Part shown: piece by piece, positions 1 through 9,152 of the stretch
How the letters are laid out: every line of letters begins with the position of its first letter
Numbering within the stretch: position 1 is the first letter of the stretch
Assembly (NCBI RefSeq): GCF_008632955.1
Contig: NZ_CP043959.1
Coordinates: forward strand, 5,766,001-5,830,000
DNA length: 64,000 nt
From: Streptomyces tendae
GTDB lineage: Bacteria > Actinomycetota > Actinomycetes > Streptomycetales > Streptomycetaceae
Direction of reading: 5' to 3'
Program-made: the position numbers and the translations under genes
The notes under the pieces: generated by a model
Database searches by the model: none
What the model saw: only the letters and a program-made list of their open reading frames with translations
Told to the model about the DNA's origin: nothing

Positions 1-301
1 CGTCCTTCAGCTCCGTGATGTCGACCTCGGGCTGGCCGAGCGGGTTGAGGTCCGCCTCGTTCACCGCGTCGGTGTAGAACTTCGGGAGGGCGTCGTTGAC
101 GGCCTCCTCCAGCACCGCACCGCGGCCGAAGCGCTGGTCGATGACCCGGGCCGGGACCTTGCCCTTGCGGAAGCCCTTCACCGTGACCTGCTGGTTGATC
201 TTCTTGTACGCCGCGTCGAGGCTGTCCTTGAGCTCCTCGAAGGGCACCTCGACAGTGAGCCGAACCCGGGTCGGGTTCAGGGTCTCCACGGCGCTCTTCA
301 C
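1..301 (-). CDS. tig: Trigger factor, N-terminal part (cut by window edge)
   Basis: This is the ribosome-binding end of trigger factor, the chaperone and prolyl isomerase at the nascent-chain exit. About 100 codons are present, and the rest lies left of the window. The GTG start is at 301-299, with the Shine-Dalgarno AAGGAGACC at 315-307 five bases upstream. The protein opens MKSAVETLNPTRVRLTVEVPF. It then carries the ribosome-docking signature GFRKGKVP at about residues 43-50, where the family has a GFRxGxxP loop. A promoter-like element lies about 100 bp upstream on the same strand (407-435). Identity is nearly certain from the docking loop and N-terminal fold. Confidence 0.95.
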   Translation of the reverse strand, partial: MKSAVETLNPTRVRLTVEVPFEELKDSLDAAYKKINQQVTVKGFRKGKVPARVIDQRFGRGAVLEEAVNDALPKFYTDAVNEADLNPLGQPEVDITELKD

Positions 302-406
302 GGTTCGGTCTCCTTGTGGCTGACTTCTCGGGTTCTGCCGGGACCAGAGCGGTCCGGCCGATTCGCCGCCCAGCGGACTTCAGAGACACATGGGCGTGCA
401 GCTTGC

Positions 407-435
407 ATAGTAACGGCAGCGGCTGCGGCACCCAA
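407..435 (-). promoter_or_regulatory. Probable sigma70-type promoter of tig
   Basis: On the minus strand TTGGGT (435-430) and TACTAT (412-407) are separated by 17 bases, close to the -35/-10 consensus of the Streptomyces housekeeping sigma factor HrdB. The predicted transcript would start near 400 and carry a leader of about 100 nt before the tig start. No experimental support is available here. Confidence 0.45.
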
Positions 436-465
436 AAGGCGATCACCGGCAGGTGAGCAGGTGGC

Positions 466-542
466 TGGTCGGGGTGGCGGGATTTGAACCCACGGCCTTC
501 CGCTCCCAAAGCGGACGCGCTACCAAGCTGCGCCACACCCCG
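466..542 (-). tRNA. tRNA-Pro (anticodon TGG), CCA encoded
   Basis: Read on the minus strand, the gene starts at 542 with acceptor arm CGGGGTG, which pairs with CACCCCG, and has discriminator A at 469. The anticodon loop CTTTGGGAG contains TGG. The T-loop reads GGTTCAAATCC. The terminal CCA is encoded (468-466), which is not true of the neighbouring tRNA-Gly. The full cloverleaf can be drawn by hand. No gene overlaps it. Confidence 0.95.
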
Positions 543-707
543 TCTGGTGCGATCCGTAGGGTACATGCACGCGGGAGAAAGGGCCGCCGCCTTTACCGGC
601 GCGCTGCGGCGCCCGGCGACCGGCCGGACACGGGGTGTGCGACGAAGGCGCACGACCCGCTACGATGCCTCTCAGTGCCGCGGTCACCGACGCGCGGCAC
701 GCAGTGT

Positions 708-778
708 GCGGGCGTAGCTCAATGGTAGAGCCCCAGTCTTCCAAACTGGCTACGCGGGTTCGATTCCCGTCGCCCGCT
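708..778 (+). tRNA. tRNA-Gly (anticodon TCC), no encoded CCA
   Basis: Acceptor arm GCGGGCG (708-714) pairs with CGCCCGC (771-777), with discriminator T at 778. The anticodon stem CCAGT/ACTGG encloses the loop CTTCCAA with anticodon TCC. The T-arm is GCGGGTTCGATTCCCGT. The sequence after the discriminator is CTG, so CCA must be added enzymatically. Confidence 0.95.
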
Positions 779-858
779 CTGTACGGCTCAGGGCCGGTCC
801 GCGGATCTCTCCGTGGGCCGGCCCTGAGGCGTATCCGGATCGCTTCCGCGGGGGCGGG

Positions 859-1053
859 TCAGAAGCTGATCGAGTTGATCATGTCCGCTATCGAGTCCAG
901 GAACCGCTGGATGTCGTCCGCCATGCCCGTCGAGGCGAGGAAGAAGCCGAAGAGGACGGCGACGATCGCCGGTCCCGCCTTGATGGAGCCACCTCTCAGC
1001 AACACCACCAGGATGATCGCCAACAGCAGCACCACTGACAGTGAAATGGCCAC
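859..1053 (-). CDS. Small conserved-looking membrane protein, 64 aa
   Basis: This is a short GTG-start gene for a 64-residue protein with two hydrophobic segments. One is at about residues 3-19 (a run of Leu/Val/Ile) and the other at about 27-43 (AGPAIVAVLFGFFLAST). An amphipathic acidic tail with paired Asp and Phe residues follows. A weak AAGGG lies about 11 bases before the start. Third-position GC is high, as in the neighbours, and the layout is like other tiny Streptomyces membrane proteins. I do not recognise the function. The region to its right (1054-1700) has no convincing gene. Confidence 0.6.
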   Translation of the reverse strand: MAISLSVVLLLAIILVVLLRGGSIKAGPAIVAVLFGFFLASTGMADDIQRFLDSIADMINSISF

Positions 1054-1700
1054 AACTGATCACACCCTTGGTCGGTTCGGCTTCGCCGGCCCGGGCGACG
1101 CATCCCCGCGCACCCCGCCAGAACCATCGTGCCACCAACAGGGCCGCCCTATGCGGCCGCTGACACATCGTCCGTCCCACGGCGCCGTCGCCGTCGCCGG
1201 GACTCCGGGTGCGGCGCGGCCCCGTACGGGCCTTGCCGGAACCAATGTCTGCGTTTCGCACGGCAATTCGAGGGAGGATCCGCGCAGGGAATTCGGCGAT
1301 TTCTTTCCCGCGTCCACACAACGCGTTCGCAGGTAATTCGAATTGCCGGTACCCCACCCCGACAGACGTACGGACCAAGGGGGCAGGACCCAGCCAAGGC
1401 GGACATATCACCGGAGTCGCCGCCCGGCCCCATGACCCGAATGACGGGGATGAATCCTGACAAGCACGGTGGTGGCGGGCACCAACATGGCGGCCGTGCA
1501 CATGCGTTGCCCCTCGCCCGGAAGGCATGCGCGCTTTACCGAATCCGGGGTACTCGAACGGGACAACCAGGAATGACGTCGGGCGTTTTACGGATTCCCG
1601 AGGACAACGCTAGGGTGCCTGAGATGTTCCACGCTGCCTCGTCCCCCGCAAGCGCAGCGAGCTCCCCGATCGCCTCCCCGAGTTCCCGCCGGGAGGGTCA
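1054..1700. other. Long intergenic region with no convincing gene
   Basis: About 650 bp separate the small membrane protein from the acyltransferase gene. The open frames here are short, overlap each other, and show no domain or good ribosome-binding site. Base composition is somewhat lower in GC than in the flanking genes, as expected for noncoding DNA. The only signal I see is a weak promoter-like pair near the right end: TTACGG 1588-1593 and TAGGGT 1611-1616, spacing 17. Confidence 0.5.
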
Positions 1701-2894
1701 GTGACGAACTCGCAGCGACCGTACGGCAACAGCAGGACGCCGCTCCCCCCGGCACAGGCGCCGGCGAACGGGGTGCCGAGTCCGCGCACCCCGCCCCAGG
1801 AGGGCACCCGGCCCGCTCCGGGCGGCAGACCGCGCGACGCCTACTTCGACAACGCCAAGTACCTGGCGATCGTGCTGGTGGCCGTCGGCCACGCGTGGGG
1901 GCAGATCCTGGACGACGGTGCGGTGGAGACCGCCTACCGCGTCGTCTACCTGTTCCACATGCCGGCGTTCATCCTGATCTCCGGCTACTTCTCGCGCGGT
2001 TTCGACCTGCGTCCCCGGCACGTCCAGCGGCTGATCACCGGAGTCGTCGTCCCCTACGTGGTCTTCGAGACCGCGTACTCCCTGTTCCAGCGCTACGGCA
2101 ACGACGAGCCGGGGCACGGCATCACGCTGCTGGACCCCACCTACCACCTGTGGTTCCTGTGCGCGTTGTTCGTGTGGCGGCTGACGACGCCGCTCTGGAG
2201 GGTGATCCGGCACCCGCTGCCGGTCTCGCTGGTGATCGCCGCGCTGGGCTCGGTGTCCCCGCAGATCGGTGACGACCTGGAACTTCAGCGGGTGCTGCAG
2301 TTCCTCCCCTTCTTCGTGCTGGGCCTGACGCTGCGGCCCGAGCACTTCCGGATGGTCAAGCGCCGCTCGGTGCGCCTGCTGTCCGTGCCGGTGTTCCTCG
2401 CGGCGACGGCCGTGGTCTGGTGGACGATGCCGTACCTGCGGCTCGGCTGGCTGTACCACAGCGACGGCGCCGCGGAGTTGGGCGCGCCCTGGTGGGCGGG
2501 TCCGCTCATGGTGTTCGGCACGCTCGCCGGATCGCTGCTGACGACCGTCTGCTTCCTCGCCTGGGTACCGCGCCGCCGCATGTGGTTCACGGCCCTCGGC
2601 GCGGGCACGATCTACGGCTATCTGCTGCACGCCTTCCTGGTACGGGCGGGCAACTACACGGACTTCTACGACCGGCCGTGGCTGCACGAGCCGCTCGGCG
2701 TGCTGTGCCTCACCCTCTTCGCGGCCGCCGCCGTGACGCTGCTGTGCACCCGGCCGGTGCAGCGGGCCCTGCGGTGCGTGGTGGAGCCGCGCATGGCGTG
2801 GGCCTTCCGGCAGGACGCGGGCGAGGTGGCCCGGGTGCGCGAGCAGCACCGGCCCGTCGAGGTGCGGGCGCCCGGCGAGAAGGTCTCGGTCTAG
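1701..2894 (+). CDS. Acyltransferase family 3 membrane protein
   Basis: The 397-residue protein has a Pro-rich cytoplasmic N-terminus (about 1-45). The acyltransferase-3 signature follows at residues 49-67 (FDNAKYLAIVLVAVGHAWG), with the conserved His at 64. Roughly ten hydrophobic segments come next, and the charged tail begins near 360. Family members move acyl groups, often acetyl, onto sugars or glycans at the membrane. It resembles the fucose-4-O-acetylase-like branch, but the substrate cannot be read from sequence. The GTG start at 1701 has GGGAGGG four bases upstream. The stop codon overlaps the 3' end of the convergent HD-hydrolase gene by four bases, so the two transcripts meet tail to tail. 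Confidence 0.85.
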   Translation: MTNSQRPYGNSRTPLPPAQAPANGVPSPRTPPQEGTRPAPGGRPRDAYFDNAKYLAIVLVAVGHAWGQILDDGAVETAYRVVYLFHMPAFILISGYFSRGFDLRPRHVQRLITGVVVPYVVFETAYSLFQRYGNDEPGHGITLLDPTYHLWFLCALFVWRLTTPLWRVIRHPLPVSLVIAALGSVSPQIGDDLELQRVLQFLPFFVLGLTLRPEHFRMVKRRSVRLLSVPVFLAATAVVWWTMPYLRLGWLYHSDGAAELGAPWWAGPLMVFGTLAGSLLTTVCFLAWVPRRRMWFTALGAGTIYGYLLHAFLVRAGNYTDFYDRPWLHEPLGVLCLTLFAAAAVTLLCTRPVQRALRCVVEPRMAWAFRQDAGEVARVREQHRPVEVRAPGEKVSV

Positions 2895-3349
2895 CGGGCG
2901 GGAGCCGCCCCGTCGCCGGTGAGGCCGAGCAGGGCGCGCATCCGCGCGTACTTGGCGGTCAGCCGGGCCCGGGTGGCCTCGTCGAGGACCGCGAGGCGGG
3001 CCGGGTCGGCGTTGTGCGCCAGGTCCGCCTCCTTGACCAGCAGTGCGCCCGGGGTGGACAGGACACGGGCCGCGTAGTCCTCGGGCGGCTCGCCGGACCG
3101 CTTGGTCAGGGCGAGGACGATGTCCTTGGTGCGCCGGGTGAGCGCGGCCCCCTCCAGCCACGCGCGGCTGAGCCTGTCGTCCTCCACGGCGTCGTGCAGC
3201 CAGGCCGCCGCGATCTGTTCGTCGTCGCCGCCGCGCCGCCGTACGCCCTCGGCGACCGCCTGGAGGTGCTCGGCGTAGGGCCGGCCCGCCTTGTCGGTCT
3301 GGCCGGCGTGCGCGGCGCGGGCGGTGGCCTCCACCTCGGTCAGGTCCAT
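2891..3349 (-). CDS. HD-domain hydrolase resembling small (p)ppGpp hydrolase (MESH1/SpoT-HD type)
   Basis: The protein has 152 residues from the ATG at 3349. A GTG at 3367 in the same frame would add six residues. Motifs in order are AHAGQTDKAGRPYAEH, WLHDAVED (HD metal ligands), a basic LTKRSGE stretch and LLVKEADLAHNAD. This order (metal His, HD, ED, then Lys-x-x-Asp) matches the stand-alone HD domain of SpoT and of MESH1-like small alarmone hydrolases, which remove the 3' pyrophosphate of (p)ppGpp. There is no synthetase domain. A generic HD phosphohydrolase role is the alternative. Neither start has a strong Shine-Dalgarno. Confidence 0.75.
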   Translation of the reverse strand: MDLTEVEATARAAHAGQTDKAGRPYAEHLQAVAEGVRRRGGDDEQIAAAWLHDAVEDDRLSRAWLEGAALTRRTKDIVLALTKRSGEPPEDYAARVLSTPGALLVKEADLAHNADPARLAVLDEATRARLTAKYARMRALLGLTGDGAAPAR

Positions 3350-3429
3350 GCTCGGTGTCCGGTTCACGCGACCAGTGTGCCCGGCGGCACACGGGCGGTG
3401 TGTCCGGCCGCGGCCGACCGGTGTGCGGT

Positions 3430-4608
3430 TCAGCGGGCGGCGGCCGCGGTGGGGCCCTCGCGGCAGATCAGCAGCAGCGCCCGGTCGTCGTTGACGTCCT
3501 TGGCGACGGCCTCGATCAGATGCCAGGCGGCGCCGTGGAAGCCGCCGGCGACATAGCGGTCGGCCTCGCCGGTGAGCCGGTCGATGCCCTCGACCATGTC
3601 CCGGTCGGAGGTCTCCACCAGGCCGTCCGTGAACAGCATCAGCACGTCACCGGGGCGCAGCGAACCCTTCACCGGGTCGAACTGGGCGCCGTCGTACACG
3701 CCGAGCAGCGGGCCGTCGGCGGCCTTCTCCTCCCAGCGGCCGCTGCCCGCGCTGAGCTGCAGGCCCGGCGGGTGTCCGGCGGAGTAGAGCTCGTAGTCGC
3801 CGGAGTCCAGGTCCAGCACCAGGTGGATGGAGGTGGCGAAGCCCTCGTCCCAGTCCTGGCGCAGCAGATAGCCGTTGGCGGCGGGGAGGAAGTCGTGCGG
3901 GGGCAGGCTGCCGAGCAGCCCGCCGAAGGCACCGGACAGCAGCAGGGCGCGCGAACCGGCGTCCATGCCTTTGCCGGAGACGTCGGTGAGGACGACCTCC
4001 AGGGTGCGCCCGCCGTTGGTGCGGGCCGCGACCACGAAGTCGCCGGAGAAGGACTGGCCGCCGGCCGGGCGCAGCGCCATCTCCCGGTGCCAGCCGGCCG
4101 GCAGCTTCGGCAGCTTGCTCTGCACCCGGATGCGTTCGCGCAGGTCGAACAGCATGGTGCCGCCGCGCCGCCAGGGCACGCCGACCCGGCTGCGGAACTG
4201 GGCGACGAGCAGCCCGAAGAAGCCGCAGGCCGCGACGACCAGGACCACGCCGGGGGTGACCCGGGCCACTCCCTCGGTGTACGGGCCGAGTTGCACGGCC
4301 TCCACGATCAGCGCGCGTCGCGCCGCCGCGTACAGCCCGAGCAGACTGGCCGGGCGCAGCAGCAGGCCGCCCGCGACGACCGGGACGCACAGCGCGGCGG
4401 GCGAGCACCACACGGAGTTGGCGAGTGTCCCGGCGGCGATCAGCGGAACGGTGAGCAGCAGCCCGGCGAGCGCGATCCAGTCCGAGCCGTCGCCGCGGAA
4501 GTAGTCCACGGCGGCCCGGCGCACGCCGACGCGGACCCGGTGCCACTGTTTGTTCAACCGGGCCGTGAACGTGCCGGCTTCCGCGCGCCGCTGTCGTCCT
4601 GCTGCCAT
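3430..4608 (-). CDS. Membrane-anchored SpoIIE-type protein phosphatase (PP2C)
   Basis: The 392-residue protein has a basic N-terminus and several hydrophobic segments between about residues 44 and 140. A cytoplasmic PP2C/SpoIIE domain runs from about 175 to 385. Visible metal-site motifs are SGDFVVAARTNGG, VVLTDVSGKGMDAG, YSAGHPPGL, MLFTDGLVE and DDRALLLI. Such phosphatases typically dephosphorylate anti-sigma-factor antagonists in partner-switching pathways, but no antagonist or kinase gene is adjacent. The sensor part is only the membrane region; no PAS or GAF domain is seen. It stands alone, with the convergent Eis-like gene on one side and the HD hydrolase on the other. Confidence 0.88.
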   Translation of the reverse strand: MAAGRQRRAEAGTFTARLNKQWHRVRVGVRRAAVDYFRGDGSDWIALAGLLLTVPLIAAGTLANSVWCSPAALCVPVVAGGLLLRPASLLGLYAAARRALIVEAVQLGPYTEGVARVTPGVVLVVAACGFFGLLVAQFRSRVGVPWRRGGTMLFDLRERIRVQSKLPKLPAGWHREMALRPAGGQSFSGDFVVAARTNGGRTLEVVLTDVSGKGMDAGSRALLLSGAFGGLLGSLPPHDFLPAANGYLLRQDWDEGFATSIHLVLDLDSGDYELYSAGHPPGLQLSAGSGRWEEKAADGPLLGVYDGAQFDPVKGSLRPGDVLMLFTDGLVETSDRDMVEGIDRLTGEADRYVAGGFHGAAWHLIEAVAKDVNDDRALLLICREGPTAAAAR

Positions 4609-4772
4609 CAGTTCGGGACCCTATCCATCCAACCGGCCACTTGGCACGGGAGGTCCAGGTTGTCCCCCCGGACGGGGACCGAACTCACAGTGAACTTCAC
4701 GCGGGGCCTTCCCGGGGCCGCCCGGCGGAAATTGCCTCGCCCGGATCATGGAGCCCTGGTAGGCATGCCCTC

Positions 4773-6023
4773 ATGGCGAACGATTCGACGGGCCGCGCGC
4801 CCGAGCTCCGGGCCCTGCGGCCGGACGAGTGGGACACCGCGTACGACAACCTCCTGCGCGCCTTCGGCGGGCTGCCGGAGTCGGACGAGGAACGCGAGAT
4901 GTGGCGGTCCATCACCGAGTTCGACCGCTTCCTGGCCGCCTGGGACGGTGAGCGGTGCGTGGGCACCGCGGGCGCGTTCTCGTTCCGGCTGACGGTGCCC
5001 GGCGGGACCTCGGTGCCGGCCGCGGGCGTCACCATGGTGAGCGTGGCGGCCACGCACCGGCGGCGCGGGGTGCTGACGTCGATGATGCGGCGGCAGTTGG
5101 ACGACGTCCGCTCCTGGGGCGAGCCGCTGGCGGTGCTCTGTGCGTCGGAGCCGGCGATCTACGGCCGGTTCGGCTACGGAGCCGCCAGCTTCCAGCTGGA
5201 CGCGGAGATCGACACCGTGCGCGTGGGTCTGACCGTGCCGGACGGTACGGATGACGTACAGGTGCGGTACTCCGACCCCGCCGAGGTGCTGGACGCCTGC
5301 GAGGCGGTCTACGCCCGGCTGGTGCCCGGCCGTCCCGGGATGCTGGCGCGGCGGCCCGGCTGGGAGCGGGTCGGACTGCTCGACCCGGAGAGCGACCGGG
5401 ACGGCGCGTCGCCGCTGCAGTGCGTGGTCGCCGAGCGCGACGGGGAGACCGTCGGGTACGCGCGGTACCGGGTGAAGCCGTCCTGGAGTGCGGCCGGTCC
5501 CGACAGTCAGGTGGTGCTCAGCGCCCTGGAGGCGCTGGATCCGGCGGCGGGCGCGGCGCTGTGGCGCTTCCTGTTCGGCCTCGACCTGACGTCGTCGCTG
5601 GTGGCGCGGGGGCGGCCGGTGGACGAGGGCTGGCAGTACCTGGTGTCGGACATACGCCGCTGCCGCCCGGCCCGCCGGGACGCGCTGTACGTGCGGCCGG
5701 TGGAGGTCGGGGCGGCGCTGGCGGCGCGCACCTACCGGGCCCCGGTGGACGTGGTGCTGGAGGTGGAGGACGCCTTCTGTCCCTGGAACGCGGGGCGCTG
5801 GCGGCTGAGCGGGGACGCCAAGGGGGCGTCCTGCGAACCCACCCGGGACGCGGCCGACCTGGCGCTGTCGGCGCGGGAGCTGGGTGCCGCGTATCTGGGC
5901 GGGGTGAGCCTGACGGCGCTCGCCACGGCCGGGCGGGTGCGTGAGCTGCGCGGCGGTGCGCTGGCCGAGGCCGCCCTCGCCTTCGGCAGCGACCCGGCGC
6001 CGTGGATGCCGCACGGCTTCTGA
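4773..6023 (+). CDS. Eis-type GNAT N-acetyltransferase
   Basis: The protein has 416 residues from ATG 4773, close to the usual length of about 400 for the Eis family. An N-terminal GNAT domain carries the acetyl-CoA loop VAATHRRRGVLTSMMRRQL. A second GNAT-like fold and a C-terminal SCP2-like domain follow. In Eis the chain-terminal Phe carboxylate and a Tyr act in catalysis. Here the protein ends in PHGF with a C-terminal Phe, and the Tyr context IYGRFGYGAAS is kept. The family acetylates amines at several positions, including aminoglycosides; the natural substrate here is unknown. It converges with nei at only 31 bp. The upstream site is weak (GGTAGG). Confidence 0.85.
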   Translation: MANDSTGRAPELRALRPDEWDTAYDNLLRAFGGLPESDEEREMWRSITEFDRFLAAWDGERCVGTAGAFSFRLTVPGGTSVPAAGVTMVSVAATHRRRGVLTSMMRRQLDDVRSWGEPLAVLCASEPAIYGRFGYGAASFQLDAEIDTVRVGLTVPDGTDDVQVRYSDPAEVLDACEAVYARLVPGRPGMLARRPGWERVGLLDPESDRDGASPLQCVVAERDGETVGYARYRVKPSWSAAGPDSQVVLSALEALDPAAGAALWRFLFGLDLTSSLVARGRPVDEGWQYLVSDIRRCRPARRDALYVRPVEVGAALAARTYRAPVDVVLEVEDAFCPWNAGRWRLSGDAKGASCEPTRDAADLALSARELGAAYLGGVSLTALATAGRVRELRGGALAEAALAFGSDPAPWMPHGF

Positions 6024-6054
6024 CCCGGGGAGCTCCGGTGCGGTGTGCCCGGGA

Positions 6055-6876
6055 TCACGGGCGCTGGCAGCCGGGGCACCAGAAGAGGTTGCGGGCGGCG
6101 AGGTCGGCGGTGCGGATCTCGCCGCCACAGATGTGGCAGGGCCGGTTCGCCCTGCGGTAGACGTACACCTCGCCGCCGTGGTCGTCGACGCGCGGCGGGC
6201 GGCCCATCGCCTCGGGGGTGTGCTCGGGGCGGACGGTGTCGATGCGGTTGTTGCGGACACCCTCGCGCATCAGCGCGGCCAGGTCGGCCCAGATCGCGTC
6301 CCACTGTTCGCGGGTGATGTCCTTGCCGGCCCGGTAGGGGTCGATGCCGTGCCGGAAGAGGACCTCGGCGCGGTAGACGTTGCCGACACCCGCGATGACC
6401 TTCTGGTCCATGAGGAGCGCGGCGATCGTGGTGCGGCTGCGGCTGATCCTGCGGTACGCGCGCTCGGGGTCCGCGTCGGGGCGGAGCGGGTCGGGGCCGA
6501 GCCGGTCGTGTATCGCCCGCTTCTCGGGTTCCGTGATCAGGGCGCAGGTGGTGGGGCCGCGCAGGTCGACGTACGTGGTGCTGCCGGTGAGGCGCAGCCG
6601 CACGGTGTCCGTGGGCGGCGGGGCCGGGGCCGGGCCGAAGGTGACCTTGCCGAAGAGGCCGAGGTGGATGTGGACCCACTCGCCGCGTCCGGGGCCGCCG
6701 AAGCCCAGGAAGAGGTGCTTGCCGTGGGCGTCCGTGGTGTGCAGCGGGGTGCGGTCGAGGAGGGCGGCGGCGTCGCTGAACTTGCCCTGGGGGCTGGTGA
6801 CGCGCAGGGGGGTGCCCGCCGGGAAGGCCTCGGCGTAGTCCTTGGCCAGCCGGTGGATGGTGTGGCCCTCGGGCAC
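6055..6876 (-). CDS. nei: Endonuclease VIII-like DNA glycosylase (Fpg/Nei family)
   Basis: This base-excision repair glycosylase/AP lyase has 273 residues. After the initiator comes PEGHTIHRLA, so the catalytic Pro and Glu sit at positions 2 and 3. The helix-two-turn-helix region contains QKVIAGVGNVYRAEVLFR. The protein ends in a zinc finger CHIC...CPGC (C-x2-C-x16-C-x2-C). The GTG at 6876 is chosen because processing must expose PEGH and because GGGGGGAG lies just upstream. It sits 37 bp after rpiB on the same strand, as nei2 follows rpiB in Mycobacterium tuberculosis, so co-transcription is likely. Confidence 0.93.
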   Translation of the reverse strand: MPEGHTIHRLAKDYAEAFPAGTPLRVTSPQGKFSDAAALLDRTPLHTTDAHGKHLFLGFGGPGRGEWVHIHLGLFGKVTFGPAPAPPPTDTVRLRLTGSTTYVDLRGPTTCALITEPEKRAIHDRLGPDPLRPDADPERAYRRISRSRTTIAALLMDQKVIAGVGNVYRAEVLFRHGIDPYRAGKDITREQWDAIWADLAALMREGVRNNRIDTVRPEHTPEAMGRPPRVDDHGGEVYVYRRANRPCHICGGEIRTADLAARNLFWCPGCQRP

Positions 6877-6913
6877 GGCTCCCCCCTCGCTCCGCTGCTG
6901 CTGGGTCCGGTCG

Positions 6914-7399
<486 letters not shown>

Positions 7400-7604
7400 G
7401 CGTCGAGTGTGACACGGCCCCCGCGGGGAAGCGGCGCGGGGTGGGCCGTGTGAAAAGTGTGAGCCAATCCACAGGACCTCAGGAAAAGCTCGGGTAAAGA
7501 TTGTAAATCAAAGGTTCCTGTGTAAGTACGCCTCCGTTTCACTGGTTCAGCTCGTGCACCGCTCGTACGGGTACCGCTCAACCGGCGCAAAGGAAGACCC
7601 CCAC

Positions 7605-9071
7605 ATGACTTCGCAGCCGATCCTCACCGAGGCCGGTAACGGCCCCGAGGGCCCCGGAGGCCCGCCCACGGGTTCCGGTCTCCAGGCCGGGCTCAAGAAC
7701 CGGCACCTGTCGATGATCGCCATCGGCGGCGTGATCGGCGCCGGCCTGTTCGTCGGGTCCAGCACCGGCATCGCCACCACCGGCCCCGGCATCCTCCTGT
7801 CCTACGCCCTCGTCGGCACGCTCGTGGTGCTGGTGATGCGGATGCTGGGCGAGATGTCCGCGGCGAACCCGACCTCCGGGTCCTTCTCCGCGCATGCCGA
7901 CGGGGCCCTCGGACCGTGGGCCGGGTTCACCATCGGCTGGCTCTACTGGTTCTTCTGGGTCGTCGTGCTCGCGGTGGAGGCGACCGCCGGCGCCGCGATC
8001 CTCGAGGGATGGATACCGGCCGTGCCCCAGTGGGGCTGGGCGTTGATCGTGATGCTGGTGCTGACCGCGACCAACCTGGCATCGGTCGGCTCCTACGGCG
8101 AGTTCGAGTTCTGGTTCGCCGGGATCAAGGTCGTCGCCATCGGCGCGTTCATCGTCGTCGGCGGACTGGCCGTCTTCGGGATGCTGCCCGGCGCCGACAG
8201 CGACCAGGCGGGCCTGTCCAACCTGACCGCGCACGGCGGCTTCCTGCCCAACGGCGCGGGCGCCGTCCTCACCGGCATCCTGCTCGTGGTGTTCTCCTTC
8301 ATGGGCAGCGAGATCGCCACCCTGGCGGCCGGTGAGTCGGAGGACCCGCAGCGGGCCGTCACCAAGGCCACCAACAGCATCATCTGGCGGATCGGCGTCT
8401 TCTACCTGGGCTCGATCCTCGTCGTGGTCTGTCTGCTGCCCTGGGACAGCGAGGCGATCGCGAAGGACGGCTCGTACGTCGCCGCGCTGGACTCGCTCGG
8501 CATCGCGCACGCCGGCCAGATCATGAACTTCATCGTGCTGACGTCCGTGCTGTCCTGCCTCAACTCCGGGCTGTACACGGCCTCCCGGATGGCCTTCTCG
8601 CTCGGTCAGCGCGGGGACGCGCCCAAGGCGTTCGCGCGGACCACCCACCGGGGCGTGCCCAGGACCGCGATCCTCGCCTCGGTCGTGTTCGGCTTCGTCG
8701 CCGTCTTCTTCAACTACAAGTTCCCCGACTCCGTCTTCCTCTTCCTCGTCAACTCCTCCGGCGCGGTCGCGCTGTTCGTGTGGCTGGTGATCTGCTTCTC
8801 GCAGCTGCGCATGCGGAAGATCATCCAGGCGGAGGCGCCGGAGAAGCTGGTCGTGCGGATGTGGCTGTACCCGTACCTGACCTGGGTGAGCATCGCGTTC
8901 ATCGTGTTCGTGCTCGGCTACATGCTGACCGACACCGAGCACGACGGCCGGACCACGATGCTGCTGACGATGCTGGTGGCGGTGGTGGTGCTGGCGATCT
9001 CCCTGGTCCGGCACCGGCTGGCCGGACGGCGGGCCGCAGACCCGGACCGGGACGAGGTGCGGGCGGGCTGA
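7605..9071 (+). CDS. Amino acid permease (APC superfamily, GABA permease-like), copy 1
   Basis: The 488-residue transporter has about twelve membrane helices. The APC-family first-helix signature MIAIGGVIGAGLFVGSS follows a hydrophilic N-terminus, and GEFEFWFAGIKV is the conserved loop of the AAT/GabP group. It imports amino acids with protons; specificity is not readable. The ATG at 7605 has AAGGAAG about nine bases upstream. The upstream 200 bp hold an unusually AT-rich stretch (7485-7530). A strong hairpin at 9093-9135 ends the gene. A close paralogue in the same orientation lies at 16792-18171. Confidence 0.9.
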   Translation: MTSQPILTEAGNGPEGPGGPPTGSGLQAGLKNRHLSMIAIGGVIGAGLFVGSSTGIATTGPGILLSYALVGTLVVLVMRMLGEMSAANPTSGSFSAHADGALGPWAGFTIGWLYWFFWVVVLAVEATAGAAILEGWIPAVPQWGWALIVMLVLTATNLASVGSYGEFEFWFAGIKVVAIGAFIVVGGLAVFGMLPGADSDQAGLSNLTAHGGFLPNGAGAVLTGILLVVFSFMGSEIATLAAGESEDPQRAVTKATNSIIWRIGVFYLGSILVVVCLLPWDSEAIAKDGSYVAALDSLGIAHAGQIMNFIVLTSVLSCLNSGLYTASRMAFSLGQRGDAPKAFARTTHRGVPRTAILASVVFGFVAVFFNYKFPDSVFLFLVNSSGAVALFVWLVICFSQLRMRKIIQAEAPEKLVVRMWLYPYLTWVSIAFIVFVLGYMLTDTEHDGRTTMLLTMLVAVVVLAISLVRHRLAGRRAADPDRDEVRAG

Positions 9072-9092
9072 TCCCGCCTCCCGGACACGACG

Positions 9093-9135
9093 GAAGGGCT
9101 CGGCGGGCGCTGTGACAGCGCCCGCCGAGCCCTTC
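9093..9135. terminator. Bidirectional hairpin terminator between permease and bioY
   Basis: GAAGGGCTCGGCGGGCGC (9093-9110) is perfectly complementary to 9118-9135, and the pairing extends inward by TGT/ACA. The stem of at least 18 bp sits between two convergent genes and fits a terminator for both. Confidence 0.85.
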
Positions 9136-9152
9136 GGCGTGAGTCCCGGTCG

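Noticed and set aside
1129..1704. 191-codon frame in the intergenic region before the acyltransferase gene
   Set aside because: It has no domain, a Ser/Arg/Pro-rich random-like composition, no ribosome-binding site, and competing frames of equal length on both strands.
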